DNA of 64,000 nt, taken from positions 15,670,948 through 15,734,947 of the forward strand of contig OX463856.1 in the NCBI GenBank assembly GCA_949825065.1. Direction: 5' to 3'. The position numbers were made by a program, and so were the translations under genes. Source of the DNA: Odontocerum albicorne (Eukaryota > Arthropoda > Insecta > Trichoptera > Odontoceridae). Positions 42,490 through 53,592 of the stretch are shown in pieces; positions within the stretch are counted from its first letter, which is position 1, and each line of letters opens with the position of its first letter. The notes beneath the pieces were generated by a model. It did not search any database. It saw nothing but the letters and a program-made list of their open reading frames with translations, and had not been told where the DNA came from.

Positions 42490-42985
42490 ACGCTGTGAGT
42501 GCCTCGACCTTGGGTCTTGACGATAGGTGAAGAGTAAGCGGGAAGCGCGACACTATATTCGCATCTCACTCTTGCATACTTCACTGAATAGCGAGGAGCG
42601 CAATTGTCTCAATCGTCGCAAGCGTAAGCCACGCTGGGAGTAAGCCACTACCGCTCCGCGCCGCAGTAGCTTTTGGGCTTGCAAATAGATTAGACCTACG
42701 CCCGTTCCGTGAGCGTTGCCAGATGGTTTTTTAATGTTTTCAGCAAATAAATCTCAATAATTTTTAACTTCAATTATAATTAATTAAGGGGATTATCTAT
42801 GAATGTTTTTATTTTTCCGATTTAAAATCGCTAATTTTTGACCGCGTACTCACTACCCAACGCCGGAGCGCGCGTTTCAATTTTAGCACCGTAAGGGAAG
42901 GGTTATTAACAATTATCACGCTCTAGACGTGTGCGATTTTTTGTAGCCTCTTAAAATGCAGTAGTGCTGCCAACGCTTTGTCTTT
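42490..42985. other. CpG-rich, GC-rich block without a coding frame
   Basis: Two CpG-dense stretches (about 42490-42730 and 42840-42960) lie in AT-rich DNA, with a repeated GTAAGCCAC at about 42625 and 42643. AGCGTTGCCAG near 42713 and its near inverse CTGCCAACGCT near 42969 could be ends of a short DNA element. No frame or family was recognised. A promoter-type island or an unrecognised transposon are both possible. Confidence 0.4.
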
Positions 42986-43189
42986 TCCAATGCTTCTAAA
43001 CAGGAAGACCAAGTAATGAGGTCGAAAATATTTTTATAAATTTATAATACAAAATTTACTATTTATATAGCTGTAATAGAAAGGCTAATCGTGAAATACA
43101 AGGACATAACTATGCAAAAAACTCTAGTTTGTAGATATAGAGAACCACTGACCTAGGCAAGGCTTGTGACGAAGAAGTATAACTCCTTC

Positions 43190-43460
43190 AACATATCCCA
43201 ATGGTATTTTCACTCATGTTTGCATTATAGATTGATTATATCAGGTTTTGTCCCCCATTCGTTCAACATGATTCAACAAGCTCGGCGTTCTTTTTTCACA
43301 TCAGTCTTCAGATTTCAACTATATTTCTTATTATATTAGGCATCGCGATACTCACCATGAATTCTTATCAACCTAGCAATTTTGGTTGAATTTATTAGGC
43401 TCTTTCTATACGTTTCCACGTCCACGTTTCACTTTCATGCGGAAATATTTGAAATAAGAC
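43190..43460 (-). pseudogene. RTE-like LINE RT relic
   Basis: Minus-strand KVKRGRGNV-type codons correspond to the ETWTWK..ERA segment (DNA: GAAACGTGGACGTGGAAACG). Further on are remnants of the following DRIRN..I and WFGH regions. Same family as 23040-23400. Confidence 0.55.
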
Positions 43461-44179
43461 TATTTCGCATCATCATTATGGCAGGTAAATTATTATTCAG
43501 TTCAAATATGACTATTAGTCCAAGTTCATTTATTAGCATGGCTCCTTTCAACATATCCAAATTGATGAAGACATATTGACAAACATAACAGTGATGAAAT
43601 ATTATCTTAAGCCCCGGTAATAACCACTGGAATAGGCAAGTAACTCACAGTTCACCATCGTACGTGTTGAAAATACTACCATACATGAACTGGCTATAAC
43701 ACTCGCAAGGTAACAAACACGCCAGTGTTGTTATAATACGAGTTTTAAAACTAAACTGGAATCATAATTATTATTTTTTGGTACCATTGAATATCGAACC
43801 GATGATCAATATAGTTTTCCCTTTACCCCCCAACGGAAGACATACTTCTCAAATAATTGCAACTTCTAGAAGATCTGAGTATTGTTGTCGTTACTTCTAT
43901 TATTGCACATGATATCGGAGTTTCTCTGACGGTCTCTGACGGTCTCTGACGGCTAGGACTCATTACCTTTTTAGATAGCCTAGTACCATTAAATCAATGT
44001 TGAATCTCATTCAATTATAAAGAAATGTGCTTATTTATTCAGAAAAACATTTCACCCTAGCCTTAAAAACATTTAATAAAAATAGGGGATTATAAAAATA
44101 AACAATCTTTTAAATTATCCAAATGATTTGTGCATTTTAAATTGAGGTGATGCATTATTTTCTACTCTGTTAAAAATCT
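43461..44179. other. No gene; short 10-bp triplication
   Basis: TCTCTGACGG is repeated three times at 43923-43952. Otherwise nothing identified. Confidence 0.6.
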
Positions 44180-44320
44180 GAACGCCGCAAATTGTTGTCA
44201 CTCCGTGCTCTGATAGGGATACAGAAGCATTACCAGCGGTATAGAGAGCATCGCAAATGCAATTTGTACTGGAGTTTGTTTTCTTAAGTGGTCTACAGGG
44301 CGTCGCGAAGCAGGGGTAAC
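44180..44320 (+). repeat. Interspersed repeat, mate at 32150-32290
   Basis: Shares ordered blocks with the mate (GCAAATGCAATTTGTACTGG; TTTGTTTTCTTAAGTGGTC). The minus frame reads CRPLKKTNSSTNCICDALYT, against KKTNSCPNCICNVSYS there after allowing a frame change. It may be a degraded exon-like or transposon-coding segment; not identified. Confidence 0.5.
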
Positions 44321-44485
44321 AAAACATTTTAAGAATTCAGCTTTCAAAATAATTTATTTGTCATTAAATACAGAAAAAACGTATAAAACTAATCTCGAGT
44401 TTGACAGCCGTTCAGAATAAAAGCGACAAGGTACTCGTAGCATTATTGTATGGAACGTTTGTAATATATGTGTATAGTACAAGAT

Positions 44486-44637
44486 CATTATGCTAATCTC
44501 TTCTTACTTTAAATTTATATTACCATAAAGATATTTTAACCAGACTAGAGTTCTTTTAAAAAAAGTTACACAAAAAATGGATGGCGCAATCCCCGAATTG
44601 GAAAATGGCCGTTTAATCATTAACCAGGCCATGAAGA
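44486..44637 (-). mobile_element. tRNA-derived SINE, diverged
   Basis: Minus orientation: head remnant CTTCATGGCCTGGTTAATGA at the right, linker with AGAACTCTAGTCTGGTT, and the start of the tail (GCTAATCTCTTC on the plus strand). Ends are degraded. Confidence 0.6.
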
Positions 44638-44689
44638 TTGCCGTTAATATGTTCTTAATGAATACGGAAAGATAATTTGCGGAGAGGGC

Positions 44690-45350
44690 CCTGTCTTGCA
44701 GTTTAAGGACAACCAAAGGGGGCGAACCAACGCCCCTGGACTTCAAGTTGCATTATATACATTACAACACTCACACTCCACTAACAAACCGTATGTGTTA
44801 ATATCACAGAACGGAAGGGCCCAGAGGTCCTCTGAAGCTCGACTTCCCTCGGTGAGTTTTCTGCGGTTTTCTCCCCGAATATGTCTTCAATACATATACA
44901 AATGCGGGGAAGCTCCAATCACACATGCCGCAGCCTATACCTTCCCATCCCTACACTCTACACCTACACTTGATCTTATAAATTTATGTATTTATTTCCC
45001 TATTGAGTTTGTTTGTTGTCGCTGCTGTCTATGCTCTACGGTCATCAGTCTACAGCCCCCCAGACGGTAGACAAGTAGACAAGTAAGAGATAAAGAGCAA
45101 AGAAAGCTCATGAAGCCTCGCCGCTCTACATCTTTGCGCCTTCTTCACCGTCTTTTCCAGCATCGTCACCTCATCTTTACCGTCTTTACCATCGTTGCTA
45201 TACTGAGGCCCCCGGGATGAGCGGGAGGACGCGTAACCTGAACTGCGCCACCAGGGCCGCTGACATGAGCGTTCGAACGCCTTTGGAGATAATCACCATG
45301 CCCAACTATGGTTGATTCAAATGTAAAACAAAGGCTCGTTGAGCCTAAAA
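44690..45350. other. GC-rich tract, unrecognised
   Basis: Locally GC-rich, with a 124-codon plus frame at 44696-45070 that shows no motif I know. 44780-44880 is related to 25290-25400. The part at 45180-45260 is CpG-rich (GGGATGAGCGGGAGGACGCG). It may be a transposon fragment or a diverged host exon; I cannot decide. Confidence 0.35.
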
Positions 45351-47524
45351 ATTCCCCATAAATTAATACTTAATATAAGTATACACATATAAATAACACA
45401 ATCATACATTTGACACAGCAGTGGAAAAGGTATTCCCTCAAATCACTGACAAAAGATTTACGGTGCACTAAAATGCACATGGTTCAAATATTTAATACAA
45501 GTCAAAGAAATCGTTTCGTTCGTTCGTTCATTTGTCTCGCAGTTTGTATGTAATGAATGCTGGGGAGACTGTTGTTATTAAATCTATGTTTGGTTTTGAC
45601 AGATATAAAAATTGAGCTCTAAATTTTATAATAATTTATATCTTTATGAATTTTTATCGAACGCAGTCATTGAAAAAAAAAATCAATACAATTTATAAAA
45701 TCAAACTCATATCATAACAACAGTCAAATAAACTTTAAAACATATCACATAATAAATATGGAAATCCAGAACTATGAATCGTAAAAACGGGATAATTGAA
45801 TATATAATAAAACCTGAAAAACATTTAAGTTCCGAACGATAAAAAAAATAAAGGACAGAAATACATCAAAAAGGAGAATTATGATTGTTTTTTTATTATT
45901 AATAACTGCTTTATATTCTTCATGATAATACTGAAAAAATATGCAAAAATCAAAATAGAATGAAGGGCTAAAGGTCTAAATATTCATGATTTCAGGTTTA
46001 AATTACAGACTTATTACAGATTTCAATTTGAGTATATTTTTTTGGTAGTTGGTCTATGGCATAAATTCAACTCCAAGAGTAAACAGTTATACGTAAACTG
46101 AAAAAAAAAAAGTTAATTGAAAAATATCTTTAAATTAGAAAAAAAATCATTAAATTAATAAATAAAATTATAAAAAAACACTTAATCAATCAAAAATTTC
46201 ATGATCAATTAAAAATAATGTGGTTAGTTAATTACTTCTGAATTAAGCGTCACAAAATATGTTGATGAGCCCAAAAATGGAACGCTGATATCTTAATTAA
46301 CAGAAATGTTATATGCTTAACTCTAGGGGCTCACAGTACAAAAGTAGCGAGCCCAAGACTTACCAACTTGTCACTTTTCCAGCTTCTCCTCCTTATTCTG
46401 AACCTCAGTGGCCTTTACATATATCACACCAAAACCTAAATATTGTTTACTCCACCCTCCCTAGTACATTTGAAAAACGACAAATTAGATATGAAGACTT
46501 GTAACATGGATCTCGAATTGCAGGAATATTAAGCCACAGACTAAAATCTTAAGAACCAAGAGAATACGTGGAATAAAAATTAGTTTGAGGATCTCATATT
46601 CAAGCAACAGAACGTGAAGCATGGAGTAACCCCGATTTAGAACTTGATGTGATGTTACTGTGTGTGACCATATCTGTGAGTCGAGAATTATCAGGTAAGA
46701 TGCCGCTAGTTCTAAACTTCATTTTATTAACTTATTACAATATATGGTAATTTATCGACCATTAAAAACGCTACGATTGTCAAATTAGAATTTTGAGTGC
46801 GCATGAATATAAAATCAACATAAAACAAAAAAAGTAAACATTGACATGAATCATGCACAAAAATATAAGAAAGCAGTATGTTCATATATACTACCTACCA
46901 TACAAATAATACAAACACAAGACAGGCCAAATCTCAGGTGATCCGAAGGCCTTAAAAAAATATAGTCCACTCAAATACACATAAAAAACACAAATTGAAA
47001 CAACAACATATTTTCAAAGATTTCGGAAAGTTAAAGTGGAATAAATTCAACGAGAAGAAGTAGAAAAAAACTAACGAGAGTCACGCCGAGGTGCCGAATT
47101 TACGATTTAAATAAACAAAACGCTCCCTGTTAGAACTTTTAAATGCATTAAGACTGTCTTCAAATACATCCGAAACTACAGCGTAGTTTGAACCCAATCA
47201 ATGCAATATTATTTACTCCAAATCACCGCATATAAATTCATTGTATGTTAAGACGTGCAGGGGCCAATAACTTGTACATGAGGACACCAGCTCCTAATCT
47301 ACATAATGTGTGGAAAAGATATTCCTGCTAAGAACTTAACATTCCAGAACATAACTTCATCAGCTTTAGAGGCTGCATTTTATGACCTAAGCAATCCTCA
47401 CCTTTAAGTCTCAACGGCAGACCGAATACTGAGACATTCTCGTTCACGGCCGGAAAAGCAGAAGCAGATTGTAATAGATGAAGAGCCCTAATTATCTTGT
47501 AAACTATAATATAGATTGACTTAA
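45351..47524. other. No recognisable gene
   Basis: About 2.2 kb of mostly very AT-rich sequence. The frame at 46313-46504 (+) is not recognised. Confidence 0.5.
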
Positions 47525-47640
47525 TGGAGATGAACTGTGGATGGAGAGAATGGAGAGGAACTGTGGATGGAGATAATGGAGATGAACTGTGGATGGATAG
47601 AATGGATATGAACTGTGGATGGAGATAATGGAGATAGACT
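47525..47640. repeat. 26-bp minisatellite, four copies
   Basis: AACTGTGGATGGA recurs at 47533, 47559, 47585 and 47611 (period 26) with purine-rich spacers (GATAATGGAGATG). Confidence 0.9.
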
Positions 47641-47739
47641 TCTAATCTAGATGAACTTAAACCAAGAAATAAGTGACTACCAGAATGGTATTTACAATTT
47701 AAATTCTCTCACAGACCAATCGATGACCGTAGTGTAGTT

Positions 47740-47990
47740 TTGGATCGGATACATACATACCATCATGTTGTTTCCCTGTTGAGGTAAGCAGGGAGGAAAA
47801 AGCGTCAGACCTTCACAACACATAGATTTCGCCTCCTTTACATCAACACAGCATCTTATTAAACTTTTTCATTTAATATGATTCCTAATATCTTCTACGT
47901 TTAACATTTTATTTATCTAATTCAACCATACTTTCATCAGCTTTCCTCTCGTTACTTCCTTTGACGTTTGCGACTTAAATTTATTTTGTT
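47740..47990 (-). pseudogene. RTE-like LINE 3' end relic
   Basis: Plus-strand ACATACATACCATCATGTTG, TTTCCCTGTTGAGGTAAGCA and GGGAGGAAAAAGCGTCAGAC are the 3' tail in inverse orientation, followed by a degraded coding end (ATCTAATTCAACCATACTTTC, as in the 23-kb copy). Confidence 0.6.
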
Positions 47991-48614
47991 AACCTTATAA
48001 CACTTATTCTTTCTTCTTATACTAACCGTATTTTTATATATGCGTACATGCCTATCCATATCCCATTTGGCGAAGGCATAAATGACAGATATCTACATCT
48101 TTCTACCCAGACAAACAGTTTTTACTTCACCAATACTCTTAAGTCTGAACATAACATATATGACTTTCTATTTATCACATTTTTTATATTTTCTCAGTAA
48201 AATTTTCAACTGTTTTCTGCATCTCAAATTGCAGTACCTTTTTTCTTTTGATTATAACATCAATTTGTTGTTCACATACATCGTTACCTGATTAAAGTAT
48301 CTCAATACATGCATTTTTATATCATGTGTAGGATACCTTACTTTGCGAGTTTGTGAATAAATAATTCAATAATTCCATGTGAGCGCGAAAACCAGTATTT
48401 TCCCATCGCCTCTCTATTCAAGTGTCTATCAATCTGTATTATCTATTCCGTGGTGACGATCGCTGTCCAAACAGCTCTGCGGTTCAATTTATATAAATTT
48501 TACCTTGTATTTTCAAATAAAAAAACTGTGGGGAAAATAAATACAAGAGCCTTTCTCACTACCGTGCACACTTTTACTCTAAAGGGGTATAGAATAAAGG
48601 CTTTACTCTACTTT

Positions 48615-48705
48615 ATAACAAATTATATACATACGTCGTTTCCCTTTTAGGGCACACAGAGAGGAAAAAACACCAATTTTTCCCATTACGACCTACATAT
48701 TTTTT
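48615..48705 (-). repeat. RTE-like LINE 3' tail
   Basis: Plus-strand ATACATACGTCGTTTCCC, TTTTAGGGCACACAGAGAGG: the same tail as at 21465, 47740 and 62775. A SINE follows directly. Confidence 0.55.
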
Positions 48706-48718
48706 GTATAAATCTCTT

Positions 48719-48871
48719 GTTTAATACCGTACAACCAAATAGAGTTAATGCCAAGGAGTTATCTCTTCTGGCAATAACATTATTTCATAAAATTGGGTGT
48801 CAAGGGAAATCAATCTAGTAACCCCTCGGATAAGATAATAAACTTCTTGTCAACTAAATCATGGAGGTCAT
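48719..48871 (-). mobile_element. SINE, diverged
   Basis: Plus-strand ACCGTACAACC and CCAAGGAGTTATCTCTTC (tail), then a linker and a head end reading AACTAAATCATGGAGGTCA. It lies among pieces of an RTE-like LINE. Confidence 0.6.
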
Positions 48872-49244
48872 CTTTCTTTAAAGTTTTCTAAACCTATACA
48901 TTTTCTCATATACTCGTAACTCGTTAGATTTCTTAGACTAAACCATTCCTTTTTTCAAAGATTTATTCCCTTTAATTAATTAAGTAACCAAATTGTTTTT
49001 CTTCCCTACTTATCGATCCAAATTATATTTTGCTTTTCGATACTCTAGTTTACATTAATCCTATATGTTTCATCAAAATCTGGCAAACATTGTCACGCCA
49101 CGTATTCTCTTCAATTGTATAATATATATATATATTCCTAAAAAGTTTGTTTTATTTTCCACTACATTACCTTATTTTTTATTTGAATGTTGCATTAAAT
49201 TAAAATGTGTTGTATATGCAGGTCACCGATTCGAAGTCCGCGCT

Positions 49245-49325
49245 ATGTTATTTCCCTCAAATTACACCTTCCAGTCTTTTTCCATGTTCACATTTCACTA
49301 CCATACACCATATTTGGTACAAAAC
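49245..49325 (-). pseudogene. Short RT relic
   Basis: Plus-strand TCTTTTTCCATGTTCACATT then TCACTACCATACA is the inverse of the YGSETWTWK codons of the RTE-like family, with W changed to a stop. Only about 25 codons are recognisable. Confidence 0.45.
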
Positions 49326-49412
49326 ATTGTTGTGCACTATTATCTGAACCGATTTTGATACTGTCCGGTTCGAATATAAATATTTATTATCCCATTGACT
49401 TTGTTTCTTATA

Positions 49413-49926
49413 AAGGGTCTTTCAAATTCAGCGATTTTTTTTTAATTCTTGAATAAAACACACAATTAACTTTGATTTCAAAAAATTTTTTTTTGGTTAT
49501 TGAAGTATTATGTATGACATTTAAACACAAAAAACAATATCTACCAAATATCCACCTTTTGCAGATCCACAGATGTCCATTCTTTTATCAAATTTTTCGA
49601 TGATATTTTGGCATAATTGCGGCTCTAACTCACCAATAACGAAAATAATTTCGTCAATCACCTCAGGAATTGATCGGGGGTCATTTTTATAGACCTGGCT
49701 TTTCACGTAACTCCAGAGAAAATATTCCGACGGTGTCAGATCACATGATCTTAGTGGCCAATTAACATCACCGTTTCCGGAGATTACAATTCATAAAACA
49801 ATTCTCAATTTGAACGCGTTGTTGTATTGTATACGACTCCATTTTGTCACAAGACCCAAGCAAGTTCGTGACGCCATCTGTATTTTATCTAATAATAACA
49901 AAAACCGCTCAATTTGAAAGACCCTA
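49413..49926 (-). mobile_element. Second mariner-family element, internally deleted, TA-flanked
   Basis: Left end AAGGGTCTTTCAAATTCAGC and inverse right end TAGGGTCTTTCAAATTGAGC are terminal inverted repeats differing at two positions over 20 bp. TA lies directly outside both (49411-49412 and 49927-49928), the mariner target duplication. The 514-bp body holds the two ends of a transposase gene on the minus strand. The terminal sequence and protein differ from the element at 38452, so this is a different mariner lineage. Confidence 0.88.
49521..49842 (-). pseudogene. mariner-like transposase with large internal deletion
   Basis: The start MESYTIQQRVQIENCFMNCN corresponds to the first residues of this transposase type (M..YTI.QRVQIV). 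After about 25 codons the reading jumps, with a frame change, to ISGNGDVNWPLRSCDLTPSE, then YFLWSYVKSQVYKNDPRSIP, EVIDEIIFVIGELEPQLCQ and RMDICGSAKGGYLVDI up to the stop at 49521. CDLTP holds the third catalytic acidic residue. The DNA-binding domain and the first two catalytic Asp are gone, so it is inactive. Confidence 0.88.
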
Positions 49927-49928
49927 TA

Positions 49929-50432
49929 GCTACACGCTTTTCGATATCCCTTGTAAATCGTTCATCATCTGAGAAAATTCTACCTTAATAATATAATTCT
50001 GCAACTTGCTCTAATCCTTCAATGATCATCCATAAATCGCATTAACTTTTCTTTCCACACTTTTCTGTCACTGTGACTTTGAAAGGCGCAAAATTTTATT
50101 TCAGATTTTGCTTTATTTTTCTTTCTCTTCACATATCTCATAAAGTTTACTTACTGAATCAACTGCGCCCAAACTATATGCATTATAAATTGTGTTGTAT
50201 TTCTTTTATTTTGCTATTTTACCTATAATTGAGTAAATGTCGCTATGTTTCGTAAAGGACACTTGTCATATATTGATTTAAAAAAATGTGAATTTAATGT
50301 TACGCCTTAGAACAATAATTTCGAATTCTAATGGTATTTATTGGCAATTGGGTTACAAGCTAAAACGACATGTTTAAGGAGTAAATAAAAAAAACATATA
50401 TAAAAGTTTTTGATTTATAGTATTGTTTATGA
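49929..50432. other. No recognisable feature
   Basis: AT-rich; nothing identified. Confidence 0.5.
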
Positions 50433-50510
50433 CAACCTCCCTGGCTAAGTTGGCAACACGTCTGTCTTCCAGCTCTGAGGTTGCGAGTTATATTCTTGTT
50501 GATATCCATT
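50433..50510 (+). mobile_element. tRNA-like SINE head
   Basis: CAACCTCCCTGGCTAAGTTGG (A-box position) and TGAGGTTGCGAGTTATATTC (degraded B-box region). The tail is absent. Confidence 0.6.
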
Positions 50511-50717
50511 TTCTTAAATAATGTTAGTCTTATTTCCACATAAAACCTTTGTAACCCACCTAACAAGTTGTTTTATATACATACATATTTTTTTTAGTAT
50601 ATTACTTATAATAAACTATGGAGTTCTACAGTCTAAAAATCAGTTCATACTCGTACATAGGTACCACTAAAGGGATGTTTGGTATGTTGTAATAAGTATT
50701 TCTCTTGTATTTATTTG

Positions 50718-50830
50718 TTGACAAGACGCTTGACCTCAACTCGGGGGCTGCAAGTTGATTACCAGTGATACCTGAAAAAAATCAATAATAGCCACAGTAT
50801 GACAAAAAGTTTGTCTGTTAAAGACACGCT
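50718..50830 (+). mobile_element. SINE head and linker fragment
   Basis: ACAAGACGCTTGACCTCAAC, GGGGGCTGCAAGTTGATTAC (B-box region) and AGTTTGTCTGTTAAAGACAC. It resembles the copy at 51591-51705 (TGATTACTGATGGTAC, TTGTCTGGTTAAAGG), suggesting a second SINE subfamily. Confidence 0.5.
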
Positions 50831-51355
50831 TACACGTGCAATTACGAACAACGAATTTCGTGCCTATTCTGGTGTTTATAAACGTGAAAATTAAATGAAT
50901 GATACACTCTCCAATTCATTTGAATTCCTAATTTGTATGAAGTGAAGGATATCGTGCGAATGAATTATTAATAATTTCTCCGAAATTATTATTTTTAAAA
51001 TAAAACCACCCTCAAATAAGTATGTTCAGTACGTATCTTCAAAGTGGTATTGTTTATTTAGCGGAAAATACTCAATTTCATCCTAATTCCCCACTCGTCT
51101 CCTTCCAGAGAATTCATAAATGAGTTGGCGCAGGTTCCCAACTGCACGCTAATGATGCGGCATTATTGAAATCTCTTTTCAAAGACTCACAAAGGAGACG
51201 CAACATAAACATAAGTTCCGCAAAGTAACACCGTTCAACTTTTCCCGGAATCCGACATCAGAAAAATGGAAACGACGGTATGAATGCAATGACAAGAATA
51301 AAAAAATTAGCCCTAATTTTGAAGGCATAGAAATTCAAACCTATAAGTATTTTAC
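50831..51355. other. No recognisable feature
   Basis: AT-rich; nothing identified. Confidence 0.5.
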
Positions 51356-51545
51356 TGTATAAAACTTATGTTTACTGCACAACATGATACGGTTATTGTC
51401 ATCTAGTAAGCTCTTCTAACAAACTGTGTAATGAACCTTTTCTTAAGTGGAATCAAACCTTTTTAAAAAAATATTAGTTCCAACGTAAATTAAATCTGCT
51501 AGCCACGAGCTGGAAGGTAGTCTTACCAACTGGATTTAGGATATC
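51356..51545 (-). mobile_element. SINE, strongly diverged
   Basis: Plus-strand order: TATGTTTACTGCACAACATG, TTATTGTCATCTAGTAAGCT, CTTCTAACAAACTG (tail), AAGTGGAATCAAACC (linker), TTAGTTCCAACG and GTAGTCTTACCAACTGGATT (head). All parts are present but worn. Confidence 0.65.
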
Positions 51546-51590
51546 GAAAGCATTGTCAAAATTAGAATAATATAGTAAACGTGTAAATTG

Positions 51591-51705
51591 ATGACCTCCG
51601 TGTCCTAGTAAGTAAGCCGTTAATCTTTCACAAGGGGGTTTCGGGTTTGATTACTGATGGTACTAAAAAAAATAAGTGTTCTTGTCTGGTTAAAGGTTCA
51701 TGTGC
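51591..51705 (+). mobile_element. SINE head and linker, second subfamily
   Basis: GACCTCCGTGTCCTAGTAAG (A-box position), TTTCGGGTTTGATTACTG (B-box region), then TTGTCTGGTTAAAGGTTCAT. The shared tail is not present. Confidence 0.65.
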
Positions 51706-51714
51706 CTTTTAAAT

Positions 51715-51895
51715 AAATAATAGATTTATTGATATCAATACAGTTTGTAAGTAAACTCGTATATTCTGAAATTACACATATACTCTTATAAGGAAATATA
51801 ATATAAATATATTTAAGAGAAAGGTGGTTTCAAAAGATGTAGACTCACCTCATTACATCCCTGCTGCTGAGATGCACAGTATTTACGTGGTGTAA
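51715..51895 (+). repeat. Interspersed repeat family R61, copy
   Basis: TATTGATATCAATACAGTTT, then an AT-rich middle, then AGACTCACCTCATTACATCC and GCTGAGATGCACAG follow the order of the copies at 60830-61445 (GACTCAACTCATAACATTCT; GTCGAGATACACC). Confidence 0.5.
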
Positions 51896-53524
51896 GTTGG
51901 CAAATTGTGAATCACTTGCCTACTTCAGTGATTCTTAATCCGAAGGCTCGTTTATCAGGGCCAATGATAATACTGTCCCTCGGTCACACTCATCAATATA
52001 TCCGAACTATTTGTTCTTATATGTGGAAAGGTATCATATAAATGATTAAATTGGGACCGTTGAAGACATACTTGAACGGAATGATGTTGGAAGGTGCCAA
52101 AATTATGGTTACAAGATGTTTTTTATCAAAGATACTTGATGAACCCCGTAATAATAAATCCGGAAGATCAAAACAGTCAAAAATCAAACATTACAATGCA
52201 CTTTTAAAATTCAAACAGAGAAGAACAAATCACGTCTGTCAGGTACAGTTCGCTGCCGGACCTCGCAATCGAGGATCCCCTCGCCACTCCAGCTTCAGTT
52301 CAGCTGGAAAGCGAAGCTGTACCGTGGAATTATTTTTTTTATGCGAGTGAGCCATTGCACACCAGCAAACTCACCAGCCACACCGCTGTACTGCATCCGA
52401 TGGCACACCGAATTAAGACTATTGGAGTTCACCGGCATGTTTTTTTCTATTTTTGAAAGATATATATAGCCTATCCTTATACCTCCTGAATACTAGGTGG
52501 AAAAAATGTGTGTGTCATTCGAGGGAAGTAGCACAGCGCGTGGTTCGAATTGATGACCTTCCGCACAAAAAAACCAGTGCATTACCGCGCGGCCACGCAC
52601 CGTACAGTAGCGTCCAACCGTCATTTCTGTCATATGGTAATATTTCTGGTCCAACATGCATTTACGTTATTTTTGTCTGCGTTTATCCACATGACGTTTT
52701 CTTCCAGATATCGAAATACACACCTGTCTGACAAAGGTCATCAATAAATGCGTTATAGTAAAAATAATATGTCTCAAGGACAAAGCTGATGAAAATGAAA
52801 TAAAATGATGTTTTATTTTATTTATTAAAAGTCTGCAGTACATACTCGTACTAATTCTTATGACTTCATTCTCGTTTGCTTAGAACGTAATTTTGCACTC
52901 CAATGTAAAAAATGTGTAAGGAATGTGCACGTACCTCCTTGAAAATAATTTTTTTACCGATTTTTTGGTGATCAACGAAGCACGTTTTCGGAAGATAGTA
53001 AAAATGTTCAAGTCGTGTTGCTGCAAGAAACAAGGCTAAGAGTGGTGACTTTGTTAGTACTGAGCATAGTTTTCGTTGTATTTACTCAAGACTCTATTTA
53101 TTGAGTAATGATTAGCCTCACATATCCTCTGTAAATGTTGACCTTTCTGTAAGGTAAGGATTCTGTATGAGGTATCTGGAATATAAGTTGTTTGATTAAC
53201 TTAGTCAAATTGGTGCCTATATATTTGAATGTAATCACTTCTTTAACACGTTTGTCATAATATGTAAGCTGGAGGAGCATCTCACTAGAAGGTCTTACAA
53301 ATGTTGAATTTAGTTATTTATTTTATAGATATGGTCGTTATACTGATTTTAACATGTGGTATGTAATTGAGTGTTTTATAAATAAACTCATAATTCCACA
53401 TAATCAATTCACGCTTTCCGAAATTCCTTCTTTATTACTTTGATTATATTTTCATCATTTGTGAATTTTAGACAAACTCATGATAATTTAAATATTGTTT
53501 TTCAAACATGTTACTTTATTAACT
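51896..53524. other. No recognised gene
   Basis: A GC-richer stretch at 52240-52420 and frames at 52042-52350 and 52453-52731 are present but not recognised. 52545-52610 has a weak tRNA-head look on the minus strand. Confidence 0.4.
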
Positions 53525-53592
53525 TACCTTTGGTTGAATGGTAGGAAAAGATTGCCACTTGTTAATAAATCCACCAGATTGTTATACCATAA
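53525..53592 (+). mobile_element. SINE/LINE shared tail fragment
   Basis: TTGGTTGAATGGTAGGAAAA, GATTGCCACTTGTTAATAAA and CCACCAGATTGTTATAC: the tail common to the SINEs and the LINE at 35 kb. It cannot be assigned to either. Confidence 0.6.

Noticed and set aside
52545..52610. Minus-strand tRNA-like SINE head (GTGGCCGCGCGGTAATGC)
   Set aside because: The A-box part is suggestive, but the B box does not fit on the same strand and no tail follows.
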